Positions 43,440 through 55,390 of a stretch of DNA of 64,000 nucleotides are shown piece by piece. The notes beneath the pieces are model-generated. The model had not been told where the DNA came from and did not search any database. It worked only from the letters and a program-made list of their open reading frames with translations. Made by a program: the position numbers and the translations under genes. The stretch comes from Asterella californica (Eukaryota; Streptophyta; Marchantiopsida; Marchantiales; Aytoniaceae), in contig JAYKYS010000010.1 of assembly GCA_036924285.1 (NCBI GenBank), positions 5,146,001 to 5,210,000 of the forward strand, read 5' to 3'. Each line of letters begins with the position of its first letter. Position 1 is the stretch's first letter.

Positions 43440-46400
43440 TCTCGATTCTGGTCTCCTCCGCATTTGTTGGCAGGCCTTTAGGGCTTTACATCTGGCAGTC
43501 GGACTCCTCCATCGACGTCACCTCGACCCTGTGCCCTTGTTACTACGACGGACGATCTCTATACCCTGTGGCATCTGCGGCTCGGCCATATCAACCATCA
43601 TCGAGTTCATGAGCTTAGCCACCGCAGGTATGTTACCGGCCTCCCTTCCTTCTCGCTCTCTGAGGATATTTGTCCAGCTTGTGCACACGGCAAGCATGCA
43701 CGCACTAAATTCCCACGTGCTAGCTCCACTCGATCCACTCGTCCTCTAGCACTGGTCCATTCTGATATTAGTGGTCGCATCTCCCCTTGCACCTTTTTTG
43801 GCTATGAGTATTTCATCACCTTCATTGATGACTACTCGCGCTACACGATCACTCGTCTTCTCTACTATAAAAGTGATTGTTTTGCTGCTTTCCGGGACTA
43901 TCTAGCATTTGCTGAGCGCGCCACTGGTCAATCTCTTATCACTTTGCGATCTGACAATGGCGGGGAATATCGTTCAGCTGCTTTTGACGCTTTCTGTCGC
44001 GAGCATGGCATCCAGCATCAATTCACAGTCCCTTACTCTCCTCAGCAGAATGGCGTTGCTGAACGTAAGAACCGCAGCTTGCTTGATGCTGTCTGTTCTA
44101 TGCTTTACACTTCCAAGCTTATCAAGCCCTTCTGGGGTGAAGCAATCACCTGCGCCACCTTCCTCCAGAACCGGTGTCCGTCCAAGGCTATCCCGTCTAT
44201 GACCACACCTTATGAACTCTGGCACTCCTATGCCTCCACAACTCCTCGCCGACCCGATCTCTCCTTTCTGTGCGTCTTTGGCTGTCGCGCTTTTTCCCAG
44301 GTCCCCGAGGTTGAGCGCACAAAGCTCGATGATCGCTCTCACAAGTGTATCTTCCTTGGCTATAGCGGCCAGAGTAAGGTTACCGTCTCCAAAGAAAATC
44401 TGACGGTCATATCTTCACCTCTCGTGATGTTATCTTCAATGAGTCTTCCCCGACTCTCCCTCCCACATCCACCTCCTCTGCTGATCTCCCACTCACTCAA
44501 GCATCTCCTGAGACCGACGTCCATTTTTATCATACTGTGCTCGCCCCTTCAGCTGGCCCAGCTTATTCCCGTCCGTCTCTCCCGGTTTCCCTTCAGTGGG
44601 AGTTCCTCTGCGATCTCCTGCCGGTCCAGCTCCAATCCCATCCGTTGGTCTTGGATCTGGAGGAGGAGTCCCTAGCAGTCATGGCCTTGGCGGAGGAGTC
44701 ACCAGCAGTACACACTCCAGTGGGAGCAGTCGTCCTCCACGTTCTCACTCCTCAAGCCATCACTCTCCCCCCGCAGAGAACTTGAGCTCGCGTCATCCTT
44801 ACCTTCGGCGTACATCACCACGCTCACCACGAGTTTCCGGCTCCACCCACAGCAAGTCCTCTCTTCCTCCATTGGATTTCCCAGCACCGCCTCTATTGAG
44901 ACGATCAGCTCGACATTCAGTTCCTCCACAACGGAACCCAGATGAAGGCTACGACCCTTCATCGCTGATCCCGAAGTCTCGGAAGAACACCAAGCGTGCA
45001 TTGATGGTAACTCTCAAACCAGTGCCAATGGAACCTATTTCTTACACAGAAGTAGTATCTTCTCCTGATGCCGATCAGTGGAGAAGAGCAATAGAGGAGG
45101 AGCTAGATTCCCACGAATCTAACGACACTTGGAAGCTCACCGACTTGCCACAAGGACACCGACCGATAACATGTAAGTGGACCTTTAAGTTAAAACTTAA
45201 TACCGATGGGTCCATTGCTCGTTATAAGGCAAGACTAGTGGCTCGTGGTTTCACCCAGATCTACGGGTTGGACTACACAGAAAGTTTTCTCCTGTAGTCC
45301 GCATTCAGTCAATACGGCTCATCCTTGCCATCTCAGTGCAGTATAATCTACACGTACATCAAATGGATGTTAAAACTGCATTTCTGAATGGAACACTTAA
45401 CGAGGAAATATACATGAGTGTCCCGGAAGGCGTGACTATAGCAAGGCGCAGTCAAGTATGCAGATTGCTCAAGACTCTCTACGGTCTTAAGCAATCATCA
45501 AGAGAATGGTACTTGATCATCGACAACTTCTTGCTTTCTCTTGGATTTGCTAAGTCCGGTGCAGACGGAAACGTTTACTACTTGCACCAGAAATAGCACT
45601 TCGTCATCCTTGCTCTCTAAGTGGATGACATTGTGATTGCCAGCAGCAGTTAGGCTCTACTGTCTCACGTAAAAGGGAAATTGAGCTCACGGTTCAACAT
45701 GACTGACATCCATCCAGTCCATCATTGCCTTAGCATTGAGATTAATCGTGATCCATCTTCTGGCACTATCAGACTTAGTCAAACTTTGTATTTGACACAG
45801 AAACTATTTCAGTTTGGCTTACAGGACTGCAAACTTGTAAGCACCCCTCTAGTTACAGGTGAGAAACTTTCTTCGGATGACTCCCCCTCGGAGAAACTTT
45901 CTTCGGATGAAAAGAAGCTATGTAATAGTTATCCTTACCAGAGTGCAGCTGGCTCTATTAATTGGGCCGCAGTATGTACTCGTCCTGATTTGTCTTATCC
46001 CATTAGTGTGCTCTCCCAGTTCATGAGTAGTCTTGGACCTAAGCACATTGTCGCTATGAAGCGGGTTTTCCGTTACATCAAGGGAACTTTAAATTTGTAC
46101 TTTGAGTATGCTCACTCACCCCAGCCCTACTCTCTTTTCGGTTACACCGATGCTGACTGAGGAGGACATGCGGAGACAAGACGATCCACATCAGGACATT
46201 GCTTCATCTACTCTGGAGGAGCCATCAGCTGGTCCTCCAAGAGACAGAAGTCAGTAGCCCTGTCAAGTACAGAGGCAGAATATGTAGCTCTTAGCACGAG
46301 CTGCTTAGAGACAATCTGGTTACGACAACTCCTGATCGACATCGGATTGCATGACAAGGAGTCGACCGTTATATATTGTGACAACCAAAGTGCTATGGCC

Positions 46401-46601
46401 CTTGTCGACACTAGCAAGTTCCACGACCGTACGAAGCACATCGACATCCGATATCACTTCATCAAAAATCACGTCGCTGGTAAAGTTATAGAAGTTAGAT
46501 ATTGTCTTACTGAGGACATGGTTGCAGATATTCTGACAAAGAGATTACCAGCTCCCAAGTTGGATTATCTACTACCGAAGCTAGGAATGTTTTCTAGCTA
46601 A
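43440..46601 (+). pseudogene. Copia-3 pol, decayed
   Basis: Integrase zinc region and core are readable from about 43545 (TLWHLRLGH, CPACAHGKHAR, VHSDISGR, LRSDNGGEY, NGVAERKNR). The frame shifts near 44390 in the region after the integrase core. RT starts in another frame (44596-45296) and is broken again near 45287. The YVDD site near 45620 has its Tyr codon changed to a stop, and RNase H has TGG-to-TGA in DADWGG at 46158. The C-terminus (KLGMFSS) ends at 46601, just before the purine tract. Closest relative in the window is Copia-1. Confidence 0.93.
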
Positions 46602-46636
46602 GTAATATTTTTATCCGAACTGTTATTGAGTGGGAG

Positions 46637-46894
46637 TGTTAGAATACCATACAGTGTGAATACCCCTTTTGCAGTAAGCAGTTCAAGCTATTAGATGGTG
46701 ACCTTTCGTAAGGTCACCAAGGCCAAGACCCAAGGTATATTATTCAGGCCCAAGGCCATTGTACATTATTGAGTATTCATTTACTTGGTTTTGCCTACAC
46801 TCTCTTGAGGAGTTCTCCCACACTCTCATACTGTCCTTATGCCGTGACTTAGAGTTTTACCTCGGCCTATGCTACTAGCAGTCCATTTCCAACA
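46637..46894 (+). repeat. Copia-3 3' LTR
   Basis: 258 bp, TGTTAGAATACC to ...TTTCCAACA, followed by catag. Differs from the 5' LTR at many sites, including its last 15 bases. Confidence 0.95.
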
Positions 46895-48172
46895 CATAGC
46901 TAGTACCTACTGTTTTGGTAGTACCTACTGTTTTGGAGACTGTAACAGGGAAATCACTGGAGCCAAGTCAAAGCAAGTCAATTGACCTCCAGCCGTGGCA
47001 GGGCCTTAGGCAGAATTCCGCTTCTAGAATCTAGACTAGGCCTCTCGTTAAACTGCATCTGTGATGAAACCTTGCCGAGCATTAGCTTGTTTGCAGCCCG
47101 TAGCCCGGGCGGCGTGGGATCGACCTTCTGCCGGGAGGGTTCAGTCCGTCCAAGGGCAGCAGCATTCGGTTGCAAAAAGCCCCACGGCGAAAAGACTCCT
47201 AAATAGTCGTGTGCCTAACCAACGTTTCATCACAAAAGATTCTCCGATGAAACCAGAAAACATATTAGTACACGTATGGACTCTGGAACCACAACGACTT
47301 CATTCACTCAACCTCGCGATGTGTATCACTAGATAAGCTTACTCTGACGGTTCTGATCTCAGTATATACCTCTCCCGAGGGGATTAATGGTTTCACAGCT
47401 GCCCGCCACTGTCGTCTTGCAATTGAGAACGTCATTAGGTATAGCTGGAATAATTCGAGACGGTACAAAGGATCCGCATGCAGTCGAGTATTGATGATCG
47501 ATGGTTATTTGATATTCAAGTAAGGGCCTCTTCACACTTGAGATATATTTCACAAGTTGGACCTTCATATCCGGGATATTCATGAAGATCACTTGGAGGA
47601 CCAAACGGTGTAAGGTTGAAACATGATTCAATTTGAACCTGCAACATGGAGATTGCTCTGCCGGTGAGCCACTGGACCTGTATATGTGACGACTCTTAAG
47701 AATCAGTCGTTGAATTTGGAATTTGTTTTAGATTCCCGATTGCAACACTATTCAGTAATACTATGGAGGGGTACGATGGGGTTACACATGAAGAGTTCTA
47801 AGTCAAACGAGAATATGCTTACTAGCCTGAACTACAGAGGAGTGGGAACGTGCAGTAATTGTAATGTGGTTCCCTCGATCGGCGGTGAACTCTTTCCTAG
47901 TAGTGTGGAGCGACTGTACACCGACGCGCAAGCTTAAAGCCTAATGCTGTCAGTGGAACTAAAAGAGCACCAGCCTGGCCTTCCTCCAGTCCGGACCACA
48001 GCTCTTCCCTGTTCTGTGGAGAGTTGCATGATCGTTGACGTCTCTCAAGTTTCACTAATTTCGCCTGTATATGAGCTATTTGTGCCATCCTTGTCCGCAA
48101 TGATTTCAGTTGTGTGCCATGCATGATCCTTGACGATGAACGCCTGCAGCTAATTGTACGTAGCAACGCCAG
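46895..48172 (+). repeat. R1 repeat copy B, last part
   Basis: Matches 9183-10450 in copy A with few changes, including alpha-prime (47079-47138) and gamma (47629-47681). A short duplication of tagtacctactgttttgg lies at its start. Ends at gcaacgcca, after which the sequence switches to fragment D. Confidence 0.88.
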
Positions 48173-49190
48173 ATGTCTGTCCAGATAACTCCATGGCCAG
48201 CTTTCTTCGAGCTCTAGATCTGACTATGTATGAGCGGACACCGACATAGGAATCAGCCTGGAATTGAGTTGAACCATGTAGTTTCGAGAAACTGCAGTCG
48301 GTGTCCGATCCGCTGGTTGATTGTTTCTACAGCTGTTTTCGCCGTCCAGGAATGATGGTTTGCACTGTTTATGGTGTTTATTAATTTACTACTTAACTTT
48401 TTCAATGGATCCAAGTCTTATTGCTTCTCCAGTGATTACGCGTTACTTGCTTATGGGTTAAATTCGGATCTACACAAATTCACCTAACATTTAATGTTAT
48501 AAAACAATTGAAATTTAATATAATATTCATAATATAGTTATATTAATTTAATAACTAGGCATTATGTCGAGAATAATGAAAGAATATTTATAAGATACTT
48601 TTTGATCCATTCGACCCGAGAGTCAATCTACTTTCTAGATTTTCTCTTTGTTTACTTATTTTCTCTACGTTCAGAATCTGAAAAGAACTACAACGCACCG
48701 TGAAATTTAAGCCGCACGGGATTTATATCTCGGATCTGAAGTTCCGACTTACACTTGGCTAACTCGCCCATCGAGTTGTAGCTGCACGCGGGCCCTTAGC
48801 GCTAGCCGAATGCTCACAGTGTTCAGTTGTGCCATGATCGATATCATGATAGAAGTCCAGATCTGATCCTCTCTAAACTCGACCAGAGTACGTCGTATAC
48901 GTACTGCAGATACCAATGGCGTGCAGCTCTTATTGAACTCTTGAAACCATCCAGACTAGGCATGGCAGAGATATATCGAATTCATCGGTGAATCTTCACC
49001 GGCCGCATGCAGCAGATACCTCAAGGAACGTTAACGCTATCCGGCCCCGATCGACTGATTCAGAAGTCGCTATGCATGTTGTGTGGTTTCACCGCAGTGT
49101 AGAACAGGAAAATGCATGGACTATGCTTCCGGCCGCCACTTGCATCATGTACAGCATGTTCAGAAATTCTTAGTCAAAAGTCTGGATCTG
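48173..49190 (+). repeat. R1 fragment D, rearranged
   Basis: The first part matches the inside of copy B from 14508 (atgtctgtccagataactcc) to about 14920. After a ~100-bp unmatched stretch it jumps to sequence matching 15948-16450, so beta2 and its neighbourhood are missing. It includes a third unoccupied Copia-1 site near 48905-48915. Confidence 0.8.
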
Positions 49191-49865
49191 CATTGGCAGA
49201 TAGATCGTTGTATGAAAGATCTAGCTCTACAAAGAATTCCCATGGGAGGACGTGGTCATGATGTATGTGCGACTGCAGAGCGAGATCGAGAATATATAAA
49301 TTGAATCGACTTATTCACAATGAATCGGTCAACGGAACGGACTGACTGATTTGCAATAAAGGAAAGCAGATGGAGACAGTACGTTGAGTTCGAAGGTGCG
49401 AGAAGCGATCGAGTGGCCGAGTGATTTATAGGGTCGTCTTCATCGACACGACCTGCACCAAAACTCGTCTAACACGCTCAATATTCTCTCGTATCTCCAG
49501 TTCCTTCTAACAGATAACTTTGATATTTTTTAATATTAACTCCGTAGAGAATTTTCGCTTGACACTTACATTTTTTCCGATAACAACAAACTGGCAAAAC
49601 TTCCTCAGAAGTTCATGTTGTATGCATTTAGCACCCTCTCACAGGGTTCGATAACCGGAACGTGCTGGTCCAGAAGAACCCTTCCAGTTTAATTTGTAAA
49701 ACACAGAATTATAGATTGTTTAGGGATTGTTCTTGAACAAAATGAGAACCTACGTTTGCCGGGAAAAAGACAAAGAGTAAATAGATACAAAAAGTGAAAA
49801 GTTCTCCAGAACTCAAATATGCGTGGCTGGAAGGAAAGATGAGGACAAGCGGCATTGGTCAGGTC
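49191..49865. other. Spacer before Copia-2
   Basis: No gene or repeat recognised. It ends with cattggtcaggtc at the Copia-2 target site. Confidence 0.4.
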
Positions 49866-50267
49866 TGTTACAAAACTGAGAACTGTACTCCTTAGTCTCT
49901 CAGAATATAGAATTTATCTCCCACAACAGAATGCTATCAGTCTATTAGAACTGATAACAGATCAGCCTGTTAAAACTAATCAGAAGGAGAACTGAACAGA
50001 AATATTCCGAGATGATATGTGCACAGCTTTACTTAGACTTCAGAACTGGTACAGACAAAAAGGGCCTCCGACTCATACTACTCTACAGGGAATGTGAGTT
50101 AATATACTAATGATACATAACTGCTGTCACCTCAAAGTGACTTACTTAACTGCTGTCCCAGTGCTTCTCACGTCACAAGTCATGTCACAAGTCACCTCTT
50201 CCTTTTTTTTACTTTTGTCTTTTTATCTTCCGTAGAGTTTAGATGTGACCTCTAATGATATTTAACA
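49866..50267 (-). repeat. Copia-2 3' LTR
   Basis: 402 bp, plus-strand ends tgttacaaaac and ...tatttaaca. The partner LTR at 53717-54118 differs by roughly seven substitutions and no indel that I can see. Confidence 0.96.
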
Positions 50268-50277
50268 CCCTCTTTCA

Positions 50278-53148
50278 TTAGAGCATCACTTCTTTCATAC
50301 CAAGTAAATCTCTAATATGTATAAACCTTAGCTTTGATAAAGCTTTGGTAAAAATATCAGCTAACTGATCTTCCGATGGACAATATTCCAGCTTGACTAT
50401 TTTAGCTTCAATTTTCTCCCTTATATGATGTAACCTTGTCTCCAAACCTTTTGTTCTTTCTCTGATAACTCTATTGTTAGCTAAGAACATTACACTCTGA
50501 TTATCCACATGTAATACTGTTGGTCCAGACATCTTTTCTCCCATCTCCAGCAATAAATTCCTTAACCATATCAAGGTTATAGAACCATCACTAAGAGCAA
50601 TGTATTCAGCTTCCGTTGAAGACCTTGCTACTATATTCTGCTTCTTGCTGCTCCAACTGATAATTCCATCTGAACATAAGTTGAAGCATGCACCTGATGT
50701 GGATTTTCTGCTGCTAGTATCTCCAGCCCAATCACTATCACTGAAGCCTTGAAGTTCACTTCTCCCCTCCTTAAATATAAGACCAAGATTGATAGTACCT
50801 TTCAGATATCTCAGAATTCTCTTTGCAGCAACCCAATGAGATGAATTTGGGCAATGCATAAATTGACTTAGCCTCCCAACAGCATAGCAAATATCAGGTC
50901 TGGTGTGGATGAGATATCTGAGTTTACCAATTAATTTCCTGTACAGATATTCTTCAATGGTATTTTCAGCTGTAGTCTCCTCAAAACCACTTTCTTGCTC
51001 CATTGGTGTTGCTGATGACTTGCAATCTTCCATCTGAAACTCTCCAAGTATAGACTTTATGTATGCTTGTTGAGAAAGCATAATACAGTCCTCCATCTGC
51101 CAAATATCAACACCAAGGAAGAATCTTGCTAAACCCAAATCAGACATCTCAAACCTCTTGCTGAGTTCTCCTTTGAGTAGTTGCACCAACTCCTTATCAC
51201 TTCCTGAGATTAAGATATCATCCACATATAAGATGAGTATGATCCTCTTTGAATTATCTTTCAAGACATAGAGGTTTGGATCCAACTCTGATCTTCTGAG
51301 TTCATGGCTGTGTAGAAACTCATGTATCTCAGAATACCAAACTCTTGGTGCTTGCTTTAATCCATATAAGGATTTTCTGAGAATGCACACATGATCTTTC
51401 TTCTTTTTCACTTCAAATCCTGGTGGTTGAACCATGTAAACTTCTTCCTCTAACTCTCCATGAAGGAAAGCTGACTTCACATCCATCTGATGTATTTCCC
51501 AGTGGTAATGACCAGCAAGAGCCATTACAAGTCTGATTGAATCCCATTTTGCAACTGGTGCAAAAGTTTCTCCATAATCAATCCCTTCTTGTTGCTGAAA
51601 TCCTCTTGCTACTAACCTTGCTTTCAGCTTGTCAACTGAACCATCTGATAATAGCTTGGTTTTGTAAATCCATTTGCATTGGATGGCTCTTTTTCCTCCT
51701 GGTAGCTTAACCAAATCCCACTTATGATTTTTGAGTAGCATTTTATACTCCTCTTGCATAGCTTGTCTCCAACCAGGATCTTTGTTAGCTTCTTCAAATG
51801 TAAGTGGATCATCCTCCTGAATACTTTCAGCAAGTCCACAGTAATCATCAAGCCTTGCTGGTGGTCTTCTAACTCTTTCTGATCTCCTTACTTGAGAATC
51901 TGCTGCATGTTGTAAGTCATCTCCTTTAGCTTCATGAATACTTGGTAACTCAGATTCAGAATTTTGTTGAAATTCAACTTGCTCTTCACTAGGATTAGTG
52001 AGAGATGTTGACTGCTCCAAGTCCACCTCAATATCAGATTTATCAGATTCTGAATCAATCTGATCTTCACTTGTAGGTAGCTTAAATCTGAATGTATCAC
52101 AAGTTTCTTTCTCACCTTCCATCAGATCAGAATCCAACTCAGAGAATCTAACATCTCTGCTGATGTGAGTCTTTCTTGTAGACTGATTGTAGACTTTGTA
52201 ACCTTTGGTTTGCTCAGCATAGCCCACAAATATACACTTCTCAGATTTTACATCCAACTTCTGTCTCTTCTCATCATTGATGTGCATGTAAGCTGTGCAC
52301 CCAAAAATCCTGAAGTGAGACACATCTGGTTTCACTCCTGTAAATGTCTCTTCAGGTGTCTTGTGCTGCACAGCTGTTGTATATGCTCTGTTCATAATGT
52401 AAACAGCTGTGTTGCAAGCTTCAGCCCAAAAATAATTGGGAAGATTCTTGGCCTTCAGCATGGATCTGCCACTCTCCACAATCACTCTATTTTTCCTTTC
52501 AGCTACACCATTTTGTTGTGGAGTATAAGCTGTGGAAAGTTGCCTTTGAATACCATGCTCTTCACAAAACTGAGTAAAGAGGTTAGAACAATATTCTCCT
52601 CCTCCATCTGATCTGAGAACTTTAATCTTCTTGCCACTTTGATTTTCTACAAGAGCCTTGAACTTCTTGAAGTATTCAAATACTTCAGACTTTTGTTTTA
52701 GGAAGTAGATCCATGTCTTTCTGCTCACATCATCAATAAATGTCAGAAAATACTTACAGCCTCCAATAGAGCTTGTTTGCATAGGTCCACAAACATCTGA
52801 ATGGACCAAGGCCAACAATTCTTTTGTTCTTGCACCTCCCTCCTTTGGAAAACTCTTTCTGCTTTGTTTTCCAAATATACATCCTTCACATATATCTCCA
52901 GTAGTTGGTAGCTTCATCCTTGGTAGTCCTTCTACCATATGATTATCCATCATATGTTTCAGACTTCCAAAGTTCAAGTGTGCAAATCTCTGGTGCCAAA
53001 GACTTGCTTGATTATAAGAATCAACAACCATAGAGACTTCTTGGACTTGAGGCTCAACATTCAAGATATATAATCCTGACTTCTGATCTCTCCTTCCTGA
53101 AGCAATAACTCTCTGATTATGTGAACCATCCAGTATCTGCAGAACCAT
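50278..53148 (-). CDS. pol: Copia-2 pol: integrase, reverse transcriptase, RNase H
   Basis: 956 codons without internal stop from ATG 53148. It begins just after where the protease should be (DGSHNQRVIASG), then has the GAG-pre-integrase zinc region (LWHQRFAHL, CEGCIFGKQ). The integrase core shows VHSDVCGPM, LRSDGGGEY and NGVAERKNR. The RT has LYGLKQAPRVWY and YVDD at 51217-51228, and RNase H has DSDWAGD, STEAEYIAL and ADIFTKAL. The gene ends 10 bp before the 3' LTR, overlapping the purine tract. Without protease this product could not be processed in cis. Confidence 0.94.
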   Translation of the reverse strand: MVLQILDGSHNQRVIASGRRDQKSGLYILNVEPQVQEVSMVVDSYNQASLWHQRFAHLNFGSLKHMMDNHMVEGLPRMKLPTTGDICEGCIFGKQSRKSFPKEGGARTKELLALVHSDVCGPMQTSSIGGCKYFLTFIDDVSRKTWIYFLKQKSEVFEYFKKFKALVENQSGKKIKVLRSDGGGEYCSNLFTQFCEEHGIQRQLSTAYTPQQNGVAERKNRVIVESGRSMLKAKNLPNYFWAEACNTAVYIMNRAYTTAVQHKTPEETFTGVKPDVSHFRIFGCTAYMHINDEKRQKLDVKSEKCIFVGYAEQTKGYKVYNQSTRKTHISRDVRFSELDSDLMEGEKETCDTFRFKLPTSEDQIDSESDKSDIEVDLEQSTSLTNPSEEQVEFQQNSESELPSIHEAKGDDLQHAADSQVRRSERVRRPPARLDDYCGLAESIQEDDPLTFEEANKDPGWRQAMQEEYKMLLKNHKWDLVKLPGGKRAIQCKWIYKTKLLSDGSVDKLKARLVARGFQQQEGIDYGETFAPVAKWDSIRLVMALAGHYHWEIHQMDVKSAFLHGELEEEVYMVQPPGFEVKKKKDHVCILRKSLYGLKQAPRVWYSEIHEFLHSHELRRSELDPNLYVLKDNSKRIILILYVDDILISGSDKELVQLLKGELSKRFEMSDLGLARFFLGVDIWQMEDCIMLSQQAYIKSILGEFQMEDCKSSATPMEQESGFEETTAENTIEEYLYRKLIGKLRYLIHTRPDICYAVGRLSQFMHCPNSSHWVAAKRILRYLKGTINLGLIFKEGRSELQGFSDSDWAGDTSSRKSTSGACFNLCSDGIISWSSKKQNIVARSSTEAEYIALSDGSITLIWLRNLLLEMGEKMSGPTVLHVDNQSVMFLANNRVIRERTKGLETRLHHIREKIEAKIVKLEYCPSEDQLADIFTKALSKLRFIHIRDLLGMKEVML

Positions 53149-53611
53149 CTAGATCTTCATCACCATATGTCCCTCCTGCTCTGGTTAGCTGCACATAAAT
53201 ACCATCTATCTTCTCAAGGTGTTCATGAATATCTGCACTCTCATCCATCTTGATAGAGTGTAGATCATTCTTCAACTTTGCTACTCTATTTTTGCTCACA
53301 TTATCATATCTGCTAGCTAGCTTCTCCCAAGCTTCTCTTCCTGTATCACAAGCCTCAATGGTAAGCCTGATACTCTCCTTCACAGCAAGCAGAATATTGG
53401 CTAATGCTCTAGTTTGCTTCTTAATGAATCTTAGAGTTTCAGGAGAACTCTCATCATAAAATGGGGCAAGCTTCTCTTCTCCAGAAACCACACCCCATAA
53501 ATCCTTCTCACTCAAAATGGCTTTCATGATCAGTTTCCAGGAACTGTAATTATTAGGACCAGAAAGCCTAGTGCTCTCATTCAAACCAAACTCACTGAAA
53601 GTAGCAGCCAT
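53117..53611 (-). CDS. gag: Copia-2 gag, truncated
   Basis: I choose ATG 53611 (MAATFSEFGLNESTRLSG). Normal copia Gag features are present: NYSSWKLIMKAIL, AWEKLASRYDN and IDGIYVQLTRAG. The frame then runs 10 residues past DEDL into unrelated sequence and stops at 53117. The nucleocapsid knuckle, the remaining half of Gag and the aspartic protease are missing. At the junction gatggttc occurs twice around a short tgcagatac filler, as expected of end-joining repair. It overlaps the start of pol by 32 bp in a different frame. Confidence 0.9.
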   Translation of the reverse strand: MAATFSEFGLNESTRLSGPNNYSSWKLIMKAILSEKDLWGVVSGEEKLAPFYDESSPETLRFIKKQTRALANILLAVKESIRLTIEACDTGREAWEKLASRYDNVSKNRVAKLKNDLHSIKMDESADIHEHLEKIDGIYVQLTRAGGTYGDEDLDGSADTGWFT

Positions 53612-53716
53612 GGATGCTATCTTGCTGAAAAGATGAGTCCAAAAAACCCCAGAAACTAAATACCAGATTATCAAAATTTTAAACCCTTAGCTTGAACAAC
53701 CTTTGCTCTGATACCA

Positions 53717-54118
53717 TGTTACAAAACTGAGAACTGTACTCCTTAGTCTCTCAGAATATAGAATTTATCTCCCACAACAGAATGCTATCAGTCTATTATA
53801 ACTGATAACAGATCAGCCTGTTAAAACTAATCAGAAGGAGAACTGAACAGAAATATTCTGAAATGATATGTGCACAGCTTTACTTAGACTTCAGAACTGG
53901 TACAGACAAAAAGGGCCTCCGACTCATACTACTCTACAGGGAATGTGAGTTAATATACTAATGATACATAACTGCTGTCACCTCAAAGTGACTTACTTAA
54001 CTGCTGTCCGAGTGCTTCTCACGTCACAAGTCATGTCACAAGTCACCTCTTCCTCTTTTTTACTTTTGTCTTTTTACCTTCCGCAGAGTTTAGATGTGAC
54101 CTCTAATGATATTTAACA
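53717..54118 (-). repeat. Copia-2 5' LTR
   Basis: 402 bp, preceded on the plus strand by the complement of the PBS (ctctgatacca) and followed by aggtc. Confidence 0.96.
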
Positions 54119-54123
54119 AGGTC

Positions 54124-55390
54124 ATTGGTCAGGTTGAAAGGATAAAGTTTTGGTAATTCTTTTTGATATATTTTCTTATTATACATATGAATGTATACAG
54201 GTTTATGTGTACAGGTTTTGAGCTCTCGATTATAAATCAAACCCTGTAGGAAAAAGAGAAAAGAGGACTATAGAAGGTAATTGTTTTGAATCTGTCTGCA
54301 TGCAACGAGAAGTCATTATGGAGGTGAGAGTCGAAGATATATTTTCCTCCTAAACGCAGACTCTATGTATCCCAAAAGTAAATTTATTTTCCCAATACAA
54401 GCCTTTAAATTTCATTCTAGTAGGAGTTTCTCCTCAAGGTGCTCGTAAAGTTTCCCTACAGAGAAAGCGAGTTACACTAAAAGAGGCCAATTCAAACCTA
54501 AAACCACTGGAGTAACATCAAGCCCGGTAACCCGGATCTGATGTGGTTTTACGGAAGAGGGTAATTTGGCTTGAGAGGTCTTTGTAGTGAGTCCTTATAG
54601 TTACTAACATTATTAAGTTTCCTTTTGGATCTAGTCATAAGTTAGTAAAGCATGTCTGTTTTAGCGATAAACTCTAATTCAAACTGGATTTTCAACAAAG
54701 ATCAGAAATAATGAGAAAGAGAACTAACATTGTTAGAAATTCAGTTGGCTTGTTCTAACTCACAATCAAACAAAAAGTTTATCAGACCGCCTAAAAATTT
54801 ACCACATCTGCTAAATTCAAACCCGTACCTAAAATAAGCATATAGTGTAACTCTAACCATGATGTTCCGTGCTGTTGTAAATGAAAAACAGAGCACTGAA
54901 CATTCGTTACAACGTTCCGTGTTGTACTACAAAAGCACAACGTGGAATGTTATTTTGCACATTCTACGCTCTGTGTAGCACAGCGAACTTGGCTGTAGCG
55001 TTCCACTGTAATACAGCGCGGAACACTTTCCACAATGTTCGAGTTTTTACGAGGTGGAACGCTATTCACGCGAATAATTGTTTTTTTTCTGCACTTAATG
55101 CCAAAATTCAAAACATAGTGTTGACATTTCAAACATCCCAAAAGTGCACTTGCGTTCATTCAAATTTTAAACGAACCAAGAAACCCTGACGTGCATTTAC
55201 TACTAACTAATATGTAAGATTACAGATATAAAAACATTACAAGAATTACGTCCAGTCACTGTAAAAAGATTTATGTAGATGACTTTAAAGCCCTAAACCC
55301 CAGGTTTGTGTGTCCATACTAGCCGTGCAACTAACCAAAGTAAAAGAGATAAACTTTGCAAAAACTCCGAAACATAAGAGACTGCTGCAT
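54124..55390. other. Spacer between Copia-2 and R1 copy C
   Basis: No gene seen. The part at 54860-55075 contains several imperfect inverted copies of a ~15-bp motif (acgttccgtgttgt and its complement acaacgtggaatgt). This gives a cluster of possible hairpins and the one longer open frame there (54881-55189), which I regard as chance. Confidence 0.45.

Larger units (their letters stand above)
40037..46894 (+). mobile_element. Copia-3, decayed Ty1/copia element with nested insertions
   Basis: 6858 bp with 257/258-bp LTRs (40037-40293, 46637-46894), target duplication catag (40032-40036, 46895-46899), PBS TGGTATCAGAGC at 40294-40305 and purine tract gagtgggag at 46628-46636. The LTRs differ at well over a dozen positions (roughly 5-6%), so it is older than Copia-1. 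Gag, integrase and RT-RNase H all contain stops or frame shifts. A GC-rich block replaces the end of gag and the protease, and a solo LTR of another family sits inside it. Its pol is clearly related to Copia-1. Confidence 0.96.
49866..54118 (-). mobile_element. Copia-2, internally deleted Ty1/copia element
   Basis: 4253 bp in minus orientation, 402-bp LTRs at 49866-50267 and 53717-54118 that differ at about 7 positions by eye, target duplication aggtc (49861-49865, 54119-54123). The PBS TGGTATCAGAGCAAAGG lies at 53700-53716 (read on -) and a purine tract GAAAGAGGG at 50268-50276. The pol frame is complete but gag is cut short, and the nucleocapsid and protease are absent. It belongs to a different copia lineage from Copia-1/3 (longer LTR, LYGLKQAPRVWY in RT). 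Confidence 0.97.

Noticed and set aside
44596..44900. Ser/Pro-rich stretch as a separate gene
   Set aside because: It is the usual variable linker between integrase and RT of copia, seen also in Copia-1 around 4100-4450.
54881..55189. 102-codon frame after Copia-2
   Set aside because: It lies on a cluster of inverted repeats, shows no motif, and is mirrored by an equally open antisense frame.
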